A DNA stretch of 34,012 bases from Porphyromonas cangingivalis (GCA_945902955.1 CAMDNO010000024.1:1-34012); one strand, 5' to 3'. Shown: positions 1 through 7,263, counted from the stretch's first letter. Notes: generated from the letters alone by a model not told the origin. A program made the numbers and translations.

Positions 1-943
1 CAAAATATTGACCCACTTTGCGGAGGGTTTTGGCAGTAGCTTCGGCACCAATAAAGTTGGCTTTTGCCCACGGAATACCAAAAGATGTTTCGAGCATTTC
101 GGCTACATAATTGATAGAGCGGTGGCACATTACCAAACTGAAATCGGCAGTATGAGCAGTTTCAAATTGCTCTAAGGTCGAATTTCCCGACATGGTAGCG
201 ATAATATCTACGCCAATTTTTTCGAATAGCTCTTCGATAACAAAAGCGTCGCCACCGATATTGTATTCGCCCAAAACATTTATTGCATATTTGTTTTTTC
301 GCACATAATTATCGTTATTTCCAATCAGGTTTTTGTATAAACCATTGTTGGCAATGTGGTGGCCGGCCGATTGCGAAACACCACGGTAGCCTTCGCACGA
401 GAAACCAAAAATGTTTACGGCAGGAAATTCTTCTTTCATTTGACGAGCTACGCGGTGCACATCGTCCCCAATTAGTCCAACCGGACAAGTAGAGAAAATG
501 GCAATACCTTTTGGGCTAAATAGTTCTACTGCTTCGCGAATAGCCACTTTGAGTTTTTCCTCGCCGCCAAATACAATGTTCGAATCTTGCATATCGGTCG
601 AAAAACAATAAGGAATAAAGTTTTCCATTTCGGGCTTGTCGGCACGTGTTTGATTTCTACGTGTCAACCACGAATATACTCCGCAGCCAATTGGTCCGTG
701 CGTAATGTTTACAATGTCGCGTGTAGGTCCAAGTACCACACCTTTACAACCTGCATACGTACATCCACGTTGGGTAATAATACCCGGAATAGTGCGCACG
801 TTGGCTTGTATTTTGGGGATGGAGTCAGGATCGTTTACCACAATCGACTTCGCTCTTTTTTTTGCAACTTTAGCAGGGTAAGCTCCGATTACCTCTTCGG
901 TAAACTTGCCCATGTTAAGTTCATCTATTAATGTCTTTCCCAT
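1..943 (-). CDS. nifD: Nitrogenase molybdenum-iron protein alpha chain NifD (3' end outside window)
   Basis: This is the N-terminal ~314 residues of the nitrogenase component I alpha subunit, which carries the FeMo cofactor and shares the P-cluster with NifK. The frame opens at the ATG complementary to 941-943 and has no stop before the window edge. Visible motifs are GCTYAGCKGVVLGP, HGPIGC (P-cluster Cys), STCPVGLIGDD (P-cluster Cys), the SQSAGHH segment with the Gln/His that act near the cofactor, and CHRSINYVAEM, whose Cys is about residue 273 and matches the FeMo-cofactor ligand Cys275 of Azotobacter. It is last in the visible nifH-nifI1-nifI2-nifD order and is presumably followed by nifK. 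The vanadium or iron-only paralogues share several motifs, but the linked nifI genes and overall sequence favour the Mo type. Confidence 0.95.
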   Translation of the reverse strand, partial: MGKTLIDELNMGKFTEEVIGAYPAKVAKKRAKSIVVNDPDSIPKIQANVRTIPGIITQRGCTYAGCKGVVLGPTRDIVNITHGPIGCGVYSWLTRRNQTRADKPEMENFIPYCFSTDMQDSNIVFGGEEKLKVAIREAVELFSPKGIAIFSTCPVGLIGDDVHRVARQMKEEFPAVNIFGFSCEGYRGVSQSAGHHIANNGLYKNLIGNNDNYVRKNKYAINVLGEYNIGGDAFVIEELFEKIGVDIIATMSGNSTLEQFETAHTADFSLVMCHRSINYVAEMLETSFGIPWAKANFIGAEATAKTLRKVGQYF

Positions 944-952
944 AACTTTTTT

Positions 953-980
953 AATTGATAATTGATAATTGATAATTGAC
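953..980. repeat. Tandem 7-bp repeat (aattgat) in the nifI2-nifD spacer
   Basis: There are three perfect copies of aattgat plus a fourth with one change (aattgac). They fill most of the ~40-bp gap between the nifI2 stop and the nifD start. The next bases (aattaat) continue the pattern into the nifI2 stop codon. Simple heptad repeats of this kind are typical of Bacteroidetes spacers. No regulatory role can be shown from sequence. Confidence 0.8.
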
Positions 981-982
981 AA

Positions 983-1348
983 TTAATCTAATGTAATATC
1001 GCCGCTTTCGCCTGTACGAACCCGTATAGAATCGCTTGCAGGAATTACGAATATTTTACCATCGCCGCTTTTGCCGGTTTGGTTTAGTTTGATGATGGTA
1101 TCGATAGCCAATTCTTTTTTGTCGTCGGTAACAACTAATGTAATCATACGTTTGGATTTTAAACGCGGCATTTCGATAATGAGCTCTTGCTGATCTTCGT
1201 CGAGGCTGGCAGCTTTTTCGAATCCGCCTTTGCCTTTGCCACGACCCAAAACAGGCATTGCGGTAAATGAAGGTAGTCCAGCGTCCGAAAGTGCCAACTT
1301 CGTATCGATCATCTTATCGATGCGTATCATTGCTAATATTAATTTCAT
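983..1348 (-). CDS. nifI2: Nitrogen-regulatory PII-like protein NifI2
   Basis: A 121-residue PII-superfamily protein. In archaea and anaerobic bacteria NifI1 and NifI2 form a complex that binds NifDK and switches nitrogenase off when ammonium appears, with 2-oxoglutarate and ATP relieving inhibition. The PII core is visible: an N-terminal MKLILAMIR strand, VLGRGKGKGGFEK leading into the T-loop region, and the C-terminal GDGKIFVIP signature. The T-loop region is longer than in NifI1, as expected for NifI2, and the GlnB-type uridylylation loop is absent. It sits between nifI1 and nifD, about 40 bp before nifD, so it is probably cotranscribed and acts post-translationally on the adjacent enzyme. 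Confidence 0.92.
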   Translation of the reverse strand: MKLILAMIRIDKMIDTKLALSDAGLPSFTAMPVLGRGKGKGGFEKAASLDEDQQELIIEMPRLKSKRMITLVVTDDKKELAIDTIIKLNQTGKSGDGKIFVIPASDSIRVRTGESGDITLD

Positions 1349-1362
1349 ACTTGTAATATTTA

Positions 1363-1463
1363 CCCTAGCCCCTAAAGGGGGACTAAGTTAGTTTTTTTTT
1401 GAGTCTTTTTAATTCTAATCTATATAGAATGAACATGCCTAATTCCCCTTTAGGGGTTAGGGG
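1363..1463. repeat. Inverted pair of cccctaaagggg elements in the nifI1-nifI2 spacer
   Basis: The 118-bp spacer contains cccctaaagggg at 1369-1380 and its reverse form cccctttagggg at 1445-1456. Each has a matching extension (ccctag at 1363-1368, ttagggg at 1457-1463). Each core is nearly self-complementary, and the two extended copies are also complementary to each other, so the transcript could form two small hairpins or one long stem enclosing ~63 nt. It is the same family as the copies in the nifH-nifI1 spacer. Confidence 0.85.
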
Positions 1464-1466
1464 TTC

Positions 1467-1790
1467 TTAATCCTTCTTTCCACTCGAAATAGTATAACTC
1501 TCTTCTACCGGAGTAACGAAGATTTTACCATCGCCAAACTGTCCTTTTTCGCCTGAGCGAGCTGCCATCATAATGGTTTCCACAACAAAATCTTTGTCTT
1601 TTTCGGGAATTACCATCATTAATAAATCTTTGGGAAGCTCATCGTAAGTAACATTTCCTACTTTGATACCACGCTGTTTTCCACGACCGAAAACGGCTAA
1701 TTTTGTGATTGCCGGAAAGCCTGCATCAAATAATGATTTCATGACTACAGTCGATTTCTCCGGACGAACTATTGCTCTTAATAAATACAT
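1467..1790 (-). CDS. nifI1: Nitrogen-regulatory PII-like protein NifI1
   Basis: A 107-residue PII-superfamily protein, the partner of NifI2 in post-translational nitrogenase switch-off. It begins MYLLRAIVRPEK and carries the NifI1-type stretch FGRGKQRGIKVG followed by YDELPKDLLMMVI, then the PII signature GDGKIFVTPVEE near the C terminus. Length and motif order match NifI1 of methanogens, clostridia and other anaerobic diazotrophs. It lies between nifH and nifI2 and is flanked on both sides by repeat-filled spacers. Confidence 0.92.
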   Translation of the reverse strand: MYLLRAIVRPEKSTVVMKSLFDAGFPAITKLAVFGRGKQRGIKVGNVTYDELPKDLLMMVIPEKDKDFVVETIMMAARSGEKGQFGDGKIFVTPVEESYTISSGKKD

Positions 1791-1806
1791 ATTGTAAGTG
1801 TTTTAT

Positions 1807-1963
1807 ATGCCCCCCAACCCCCTAAAGGGGGAGGAAGACTAAGTTTGTTTAAAAACGGTCCCAACCCCTAAAGGGGCTTTAAGACCAAGTTTATATATTT
1901 TATTCTACCCTATCCTAACACAGAAGCTGCGTCTTACTCCCCCTTTAGGGGGTTGGGGGGCAT
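1807..1963. repeat. Perfect 27-bp inverted repeat plus a central copy in the nifH-nifI1 spacer
   Basis: Bases 1807-1833 and 1937-1963 are exact reverse complements over 27 bp. Each arm contains a palindromic core ccccctaaaggggg. A third, shorter copy (1860-1876) lies between them in the same orientation as the left arm. Together they occupy most of the 188-bp gap between nifH and nifI1. In the nifH transcript this can fold into a very stable GC-rich stem just after the nifH stop codon, a plausible RNA-processing or attenuation structure (inference). Confidence 0.9.
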
Positions 1964-1978
1964 GTATGGGGGTGGCTC

Positions 1979-3017
<1,039 letters not shown>

Positions 3018-3073
3018 CCTACAAAAAAGTAGGAAAACATGCTATAAAACATGTATTTCTACTAATTTGTAGG
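3018..3073. repeat. Long near-perfect hairpin upstream of nifH
   Basis: A 56-nt imperfect palindrome. The arms 3018-3041 and 3050-3073 pair over 24 positions with three mismatches and one G-T, around an 8-base loop (ctataaaa). The outer ends cctacaaa and tttgtagg are exactly complementary. It lies about 215-270 bp upstream of the nifH start. It has no U-tract directly after it on either strand, so it is not a standard terminator. It could be a cruciform or RNA structure, or a short mobile-element relic. Confidence 0.75.
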
Positions 3074-3242
3074 CACAACTATCTTCTAAAATAGAGATTA
3101 GAGTTTCTATTGAATAATTTTATAACCACATTGTTCACAATAGTTTAATTGATGCTTTAGCAGCAATGCTATGTGGTCTAAATTTTATAATTTTTCTTCC
3201 ATCTATGTGTAAATATGTGTTTTATAAATTGCTTATCAAAGA

Positions 3243-3455
3243 ACAGTATGTATTACAATATTTCAATCACAGTTTGGCTATAGTAAATGGGAAAACCTTG
3301 AAAAAGTAATCCAAAAAGCCAAGTATGCTTGTGAAAATGCAGGAGAGAAAAATGACTAACATTTTTCTGACGTCAGGAAAACGTTACCAATGCCAAAAGG
3401 AGCTGAAAAAGAGATAGCTGATATTCTTTTAACGCGCTAAACATACTAATTAGTG
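3243..3455 (+). pseudogene. Decayed dinD-like / BRO-N family gene fragment
   Basis: One continuous frame reads FQSQFGYSKWENLEKVIQKA, then KYACENAGEKND, a stop, HFSDVRKTLPMPKGAEKEIA, then DILLTR, a stop, and a remnant resembling YACYLIAQ with another stop. This matches from memory the order of motifs in DinD-type proteins (GYS.W..F..VI.KA..AC...G, then DV.KT..MPKGA, then SRYACYLIAQNGD), with expected tyrosine codons now TAA in at least two places. Both ends are missing. The right end runs into the palindromic repeat at 3461. It is a relic with no functional product. Confidence 0.7.
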
Positions 3456-3460
3456 CAACA

Positions 3461-3550
3461 AACCCCGAATGGGGTTAAATGTACTTAACCTTGTACGAAG
3501 TGCAAGGGATATGAATGAAGAAAGTATGGACACAACCCCGAATGGGGTTG
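3461..3550. repeat. Two copies of palindrome aaccccgaatggggtt
   Basis: Perfect 16-bp palindromes occur at 3461-3476 and 3534-3549, separated by 57 bp that contain another small hairpin (ccttg...caagg near 3489-3507). A third copy of the same palindrome lies at 7272-7287. The arrangement resembles a REP/BIME-like interspersed repeat. It abuts the truncated end of the dinD fossil, so insertion here may have accompanied the gene's loss. Confidence 0.85.
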
Positions 3551-3639
3551 AATAAAGTTATAATTTTGTAGAAGTCCTTCTACTGAAATTTAAAATTAGA
3601 AAATAATTTCAAATAGGTTAAATAGCTAAAAATAATGTT

Positions 3640-3647
3640 TATATTTG
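3640..3647 (+). promoter_or_regulatory. Possible Bacteroidetes -7 motif TATATTTG
   Basis: It matches TAnnTTTG but has no obvious upstream TTTG partner. Transcription from here would cross ~240 bp of apparently non-coding DNA before the first gene of the cassette, so it is a weak call. Confidence 0.25.
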
Positions 3648-3857
3648 CGGGGTGAAAAAGAAATATTTAATCCAATTAGCAAATACAGCAAATTAGAAAA
3701 ATAAACAGTAAAGATTATGCTGAAAATGGGAAATAAAAAAAAATGTTTCACATATTTTAGTGCTAGGTATCATAGAATAAAAAGAAAGACAACCGTTTGC
3801 GATTTTAAAAAAAGAAAGAAACAAATTGGTGTGTAAGAATTTGGCACATTCGAATAA

Positions 3858-3865
3858 TACTTTTG
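3858..3865 (+). promoter_or_regulatory. Probable promoter (-7 motif TACTTTTG) of the FtsZ-like cassette
   Basis: TACTTTTG fits the Bacteroidetes TAnnTTTG consensus and lies 27 bp before the first ATG of the cassette, giving a short leader. A TTTG is present at 3840-3843, but its 14-bp spacing is shorter than usual for the -33 element. Confidence 0.5.
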
Positions 3866-3892
3866 TCGTATTAAACAACAAAGTATTAAAGA

Positions 3893-4507
3893 ATGAAAAC
3901 TAATTTATTTACTCGACTCTTTGAATTCTTCACCAACAAAAAAAGAAAAAAGGATGTAATCATTATATTTGTTGGTGATTTGGTATTGGAAACCTTACAG
4001 AAAAAATATCGAGAATGGAAAGAAAAATGTGATATGTTGTATATTCACACTGATATGAGTCAGGTGCAAATGTATGAAAAGTACGAAAGCTTAATTTGTT
4101 TGTATGTTGGTGACTCGACTGAAAATAATTGTGGGAAAAGAGACTTTGAAAGTGGCAAGACTTATGCAACAAATCATAAAGAATTAATTTTCAGTCAAAT
4201 TAACAAGCATAAATACCGTAAAATCATACTGATTTCAACGCTTAGATTTAGTAGTGCTTGTGGTATTTCGACCGAATTACATTATGGATTATTGCAACAA
4301 AATTTAAAGTCTTATTTTATTGGAATTAAACCATTTACATTTGAAGGAATAAACTCGCTAAGCAATTATAATAGGGCGATTTCTGAGTTAAATAAATACA
4401 ATCGGGAACAAATTGTTATAATTGACTCAAATAATGACTCAAATAAGTTGAGTTTTCCGACAAGTATTACTGACAAGATAGCTGAATTAGTTGATTATCA
4501 ATTATAA
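3893..4507 (+). CDS. FtsZ/tubulin-fold protein lacking GTP-binding glycine motifs
   Basis: A 204-residue protein that reads as a degenerate, short FtsZ GTPase domain. In order: VIIIFVGD (22-29), where FtsZ has its first strand and GGAGCN loop; LYIHTD (49-54), like FtsZ F-AINTD; YVGDSTENNCGKRDF (71-85), in place of IGxxLTxGLGAGxNP; IILISTLRFSSACG (111-124), in place of the GGGTGTG signature; and FIGIKPFTFEG (142-152), nearly identical to FtsZ VTKPFxFEG. The glycine loops that contact GTP are replaced, and the FtsZ C-terminal polymerisation domain is absent. It therefore probably does not hydrolyse GTP normally and may instead bind another ligand or cap an FtsZ or tubulin-like polymer (inference). 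It is first gene of a five-gene run, 26 bp before the WYL regulator. A non-FtsZ Rossmann protein is the alternative. Confidence 0.7.
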   Translation: MKTNLFTRLFEFFTNKKRKKDVIIIFVGDLVLETLQKKYREWKEKCDMLYIHTDMSQVQMYEKYESLICLYVGDSTENNCGKRDFESGKTYATNHKELIFSQINKHKYRKIILISTLRFSSACGISTELHYGLLQQNLKSYFIGIKPFTFEGINSLSNYNRAISELNKYNREQIVIIDSNNDSNKLSFPTSITDKIAELVDYQL

Positions 4508-4533
4508 AACAAACCAACTTGTAAGAATTTATT

Positions 4534-5427
4534 ATGTCTTCAAATTTATATAATCGTTATTTTTGGCTGATTAATACCATATATCGCAACAAGCAGATAA
4601 CTTTAAAAGAAATTAATCAGAAATGGCTGAGTAGTTCACTCTCCAACGGAATTCCTATCCCACGAAAAACATTTAATAATCACAGAAATACAATTGAAGA
4701 GATATTTGACATAAATATAGATTGTGACAGAAGCACAAATCAATATTATATCAGTAATACAAATGATATTCAACAAAATGCTTTTCGTCTTTGGTTATTA
4801 AATAGTTTTGCGATAAGCAATACAATTAATGAAAGTAAGTCGCTGAAAGAGAGAATTATTTTTGAAAAAATACCTTCAGGCGAAAACCATTTGACTTCAA
4901 TCATTGACATAATGAAAAGAAACAAAATGATCCGGCTAAGTTATCAATCATTTTGGGATGATGACAGTTACGAAGTTGATATAGAACCTTACTGTTTGAA
5001 AGTATTTAAACAACGATGGTATTTAGTGGGTAAAACCGACAAAATCAAAGTTTATGCCTTAGACCGAATTGAATATTTAACAGAACTACCAAACGATTTT
5101 ATTCTTCCTATTGATTTTGACGCTGAAATGTATTTCGTAGATTGTTACGGCATTATCAATGACAATAACATTAAAACAGAAAAAGTTTGTTTGAGATTTG
5201 AAGTTAATCAGGCGAATTACATACGTTCATTACCTCTTCACAAAACTCAAAAAGAAATCAACAATACCGACAAAACTGTTGATTTTGAATACTTTTTAAA
5301 ACCAACTTACGACTTTGTACAAGAGATATTGAAATATGGTGAATTTGTTGAAGTGGTTAAACCTCAGTGGCTTCGAAATGAATTTAAACTAAAAATAGAA
5401 AAAATGGCTTATCAATATCAAAATTAA
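4534..5427 (+). CDS. WYL-domain transcriptional regulator
   Basis: A 297-residue regulator. Residues ~5-65 form a winged helix-turn-helix (YNRYFWLINTIYRNKQITL, then IPRKTFNNHRNTIEEIF). A WYL domain spans ~121-190 with the diagnostic RWYLVGK at 161-167 and YALDRIEYL following. A WCX-type C-terminal extension covers ~215-295. WYL domains sense nucleotide or nucleic-acid ligands and often control phage-defence or DNA-damage genes in bacteria. The gene lies in the middle of the cassette (26 bp after the FtsZ-like gene, 14 bp before the membrane protein), which suggests it regulates its own operon. Architecture matches the common Bacteroidetes WYL regulators. Confidence 0.9.
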   Translation: MSSNLYNRYFWLINTIYRNKQITLKEINQKWLSSSLSNGIPIPRKTFNNHRNTIEEIFDINIDCDRSTNQYYISNTNDIQQNAFRLWLLNSFAISNTINESKSLKERIIFEKIPSGENHLTSIIDIMKRNKMIRLSYQSFWDDDSYEVDIEPYCLKVFKQRWYLVGKTDKIKVYALDRIEYLTELPNDFILPIDFDAEMYFVDCYGIINDNNIKTEKVCLRFEVNQANYIRSLPLHKTQKEINNTDKTVDFEYFLKPTYDFVQEILKYGEFVEVVKPQWLRNEFKLKIEKMAYQYQN

Positions 5428-5441
5428 AACGTTTTAAAAAA

Positions 5442-5837
5442 ATGATTAAACTCAGTTTTCACGATAAATGTTGGTTGACAGCCAATATCCAAAAAGTTTT
5501 TACAGCACCCGCAGTAATCGTTTTGATAATAACATTTATTGTTTTCAATACTTATGCTGAAGGTAGAGACTATTTTGAATTTGTTGGAGTAGTTGGAACA
5601 TTCGTGTTGATATATCCAGCATATTTGTCCGCAAAATATGCGAACAAAATAACAAAATTTGCAGGAGACAATTTTAACGAAGTCGTTTCACGTCAGACTA
5701 AGTTTCGCAACAGCAATGTAGAATTGCACGAAAAAAAATACCGATACATGATAGAAACGTTTTCATACGCTTTTATCGGTTTATTTGCTCCTGTATTTAG
5801 TATTGTGTGGTTTGTTGGATTTTTAATTAGCAGATAA
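5442..5837 (+). CDS. Small integral membrane protein, unknown function
   Basis: A 131-residue protein with three probable transmembrane segments, at about 22-38, 45-63 and 106-129. A charged cytosolic or periplasmic loop (~64-104) rich in Lys/Arg/Glu separates the second and third. No signal-peptide cleavage site or known family motif was recognised. It follows the WYL gene by 14 bp, so it is very likely cotranscribed. In a defence-type cassette such a protein could be the membrane effector (inference). Confidence 0.75.
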   Translation: MIKLSFHDKCWLTANIQKVFTAPAVIVLIITFIVFNTYAEGRDYFEFVGVVGTFVLIYPAYLSAKYANKITKFAGDNFNEVVSRQTKFRNSNVELHEKKYRYMIETFSYAFIGLFAPVFSIVWFVGFLISR

Positions 5838-5913
5838 TCAATTAAATATATAAAAAACAAATAGGGAAGCTGAAAACTATAAAGAGTAAGCAAATATAAA
5901 AAATTAAATTATT

Positions 5914-6225
5914 ATGGCAATATCAGATGTAACTTTTAGAAATGGTTGGTACACAACATTAGACTCAAACAACAAAAAAATCGATGAGAAAAGCGAGGGT
6001 TCTATTGGACAGTTATTAGGTTTCAGCTCAGAATTAATGGTCTTTAAAAGAAATGGTTGGTACGCTGTTTATGATGAGAAATTTAAAAAAATAGATGAAA
6101 AAAGCGAGGGTGCTATTGGTACTTTTAGAAATGTTGTAGGTTTAAATTTAAATTTCTTGAAAAATCGTTGGATTACAACATATGATAAAAACTTCAAGAA
6201 AATTAGTGAACGCGCAGATAGATAA
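5914..6225 (+). CDS. Small protein made of three WG-like repeats
   Basis: 103 residues consisting of about two and a half ~42-residue repeats. Each begins NGWYT/NGWYA/NRWIT and continues with a ...D.(N/K)FKKI(D/S)E(K/R) core: RNGWYTTLDSNNKKIDEKSE, RNGWYAVYDEKFKKIDEKSE and NRWITTYDKNFKKISER. The pattern resembles WG-containing repeats, which fold as small beta units and usually mediate protein contacts. It has no signal peptide and is probably cytosolic. It sits 76 bp after the membrane protein gene and 18 bp before the glycosylase-like gene. Confidence 0.75.
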   Translation: MAISDVTFRNGWYTTLDSNNKKIDEKSEGSIGQLLGFSSELMVFKRNGWYAVYDEKFKKIDEKSEGAIGTFRNVVGLNLNFLKNRWITTYDKNFKKISERADR

Positions 6226-6243
6226 TCTATAAAAACAAACATT

Positions 6244-6957
6244 ATGAACAAAGAATTAAAAGATTTGTATGTTTCCAAATGGGACGAAATTAGTAATATG
6301 CTTCAATCATTCAACGAAGAAGACCCAGACGATGAAGCAAATATGGCAACTCACCCGTTGTTAATCAAAGCTAATGAAGAATATGAAAATGCAGATTATA
6401 AAATTATGTTTTTCGGTCAAGAAACTAATGAATGGAATGGAGTTTTTGAGGAAGGTATTGATATTGATTCAGTAACAAATGTTTATGATGAGTTTTATTT
6501 GCAGAAAGGATATGAAAAATATGGCAAACCTTTTTGGAACTTTGTAAGAAGCTTAAAAAACATACAATCAGAAAAGAAAATTGGCTATATTTGGAATAAT
6601 GTATTGAAAATTGGAAAATCGGATGTAGGAACCCCTCAACAAGGTTTAATTAATTACACATTGGATTTTTTTAATGTTATTCCACAAGAAATTGAAATTT
6701 TAAAACCCAAAGTATTGCTATTTTTATCTGGTCATACTTATGATGAACATATTAAGAAAAGTGTTGGTAACTTTACAGTTGTTCCAATTGAAGGTTTTAC
6801 AACAAATGAACTTTGCATTTTAAAGTTTGATGATATTAATGTTGATTTAGCCATACGAACATATCATCCAGGTTATTTACAACGAATGGGAGAAAAAAGA
6901 AAAACTATTACTGAAACAATCATTAATTTAATCAAAAATCAAAATTTAAACAAATAA
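6244..6957 (+). CDS. Uracil-DNA-glycosylase-superfamily-like protein
   Basis: A 237-residue protein with the skeleton of the UDG superfamily. IMFFGQETNEW (54-64) is at the position of motif 1 (GQDPYH/GExPG in classical enzymes), KPKVLLFLSGHTYDEHI (154-170) forms the central strand and helix, and RTYHPGYL (205-212) corresponds to the HPS/HPxP motif 2. The catalytic Asp of classical UDG is replaced by Glu or Thr here, so base excision is not assured. Related proteins may act on modified or single-stranded DNA. It is last gene of the cassette and followed within 12 bp by a terminator hairpin. Confidence 0.75.
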   Translation: MNKELKDLYVSKWDEISNMLQSFNEEDPDDEANMATHPLLIKANEEYENADYKIMFFGQETNEWNGVFEEGIDIDSVTNVYDEFYLQKGYEKYGKPFWNFVRSLKNIQSEKKIGYIWNNVLKIGKSDVGTPQQGLINYTLDFFNVIPQEIEILKPKVLLFLSGHTYDEHIKKSVGNFTVVPIEGFTTNELCILKFDDINVDLAIRTYHPGYLQRMGEKRKTITETIINLIKNQNLNK

Positions 6958-6969
6958 CCTGACTTTCAG

Positions 6970-7001
6970 AATTTCCATTTTTCAATTGAGAAGTGGAAAT
7001 T
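6970..7001 (+). terminator. Intrinsic terminator of the FtsZ-like/WYL cassette
   Basis: A continuous 14-bp stem (6970-6983 with 6988-7001, two G-U wobbles) closes an AATT tetraloop and is followed by ttctgttgt. It lies 12 bp after the last stop codon, which supports 3893-6957 as one transcription unit. The stem is nearly symmetrical and could also work in reverse. Confidence 0.6.
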
Positions 7002-7041
7002 TTCTGTTGTCAAAGACGACTATGAAAACAAAACTACTAAC

Positions 7042-7131
7042 GCCTAATACGCATCTAATGTCACCTGCTGGCTGACTTGCATTTAGCAGGTTTTGCCCTC
7101 GCTCTTCGTAGCGTGAAATCTCGCATTGGGC
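7042..7131. other. Folded, GC-richer ~90-nt element with attC-like ends
   Basis: The outer ends gcctaatacgc (7042-7052) and tcgcattgggc (7121-7131) form an imperfect inverted pair. Inside are hairpins at 7063-7069/7085-7091 (acctgct/agcaggt) and 7100-7103/7110-7113 (cgct/agcg). The end heptamers gcctaat and attgggc resemble the outer attC core sites RYYYAAC and GTTRRRY, except that the crossover-adjacent C/G is T/A in both. It is therefore either a decayed recombination site, a small structured RNA, or an unrelated repeat. Base composition is clearly richer in G+C than the cassette upstream. Confidence 0.4.
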
Positions 7132-7193
7132 TGAACGTTCCCTTGCTGTCCGTAGTTTATTGAACAAACAATAATAAAATGTACTATCATTCT

Positions 7194-7241
7194 GCGAAGT
7201 CTCTTTGACTTCGCCGTATGGGTAGCAAGGCTCTACCTTGC
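7194..7241. repeat. Tandem hairpins (gcgaagtc...gacttcgc and gcaagg...ccttgc)
   Basis: Two perfect hairpins lie in tandem: an 8-bp stem with a 5-nt loop (7194-7201/7207-7214) and a 6-bp stem with a 5-nt loop (7225-7230/7236-7241). They precede the third palindrome copy by 30 bp. The series looks like one composite interspersed repeat unit. Confidence 0.7.
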
Positions 7242-7263
7242 ATATTTAGAACGTGAGTTGTAT

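Noticed and set aside
1-943. Plus-strand frames opposite nifD (283-492, 587-931)
   Set aside because: They are antisense shadows of the nifD frame, which has all cofactor-ligand motifs.
3053-3074. Sequence atttctactaatttgtag resembles the 3' half of a Cas12a CRISPR repeat
   Set aside because: It occurs once, has no spacer-repeat array or cas gene nearby, and is fully explained as the right arm of the 3018-3073 hairpin. The loop is also longer than in Cas12a repeats.
3717-3836. 39-codon Lys/Arg-rich frame starting MLKMGNKKKCF
   Set aside because: It lies in very A-rich DNA where such frames arise by chance, with no recognised homology and no clear start signal. It is not reported as a gene.
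7042-7131. Calling this a bona fide integron attC site or tRNA
   Set aside because: Both core heptamers lack the crossover-flanking C/G, there is no integrase in the window, and no tRNA cloverleaf or TTC loop is present. It is kept only as a speculative finding.
6982-7167. 61-codon minus-strand frame
   Set aside because: It covers the terminator hairpin and the structured element at 7042-7131, and its codon content follows the palindromes. It is more likely non-coding.
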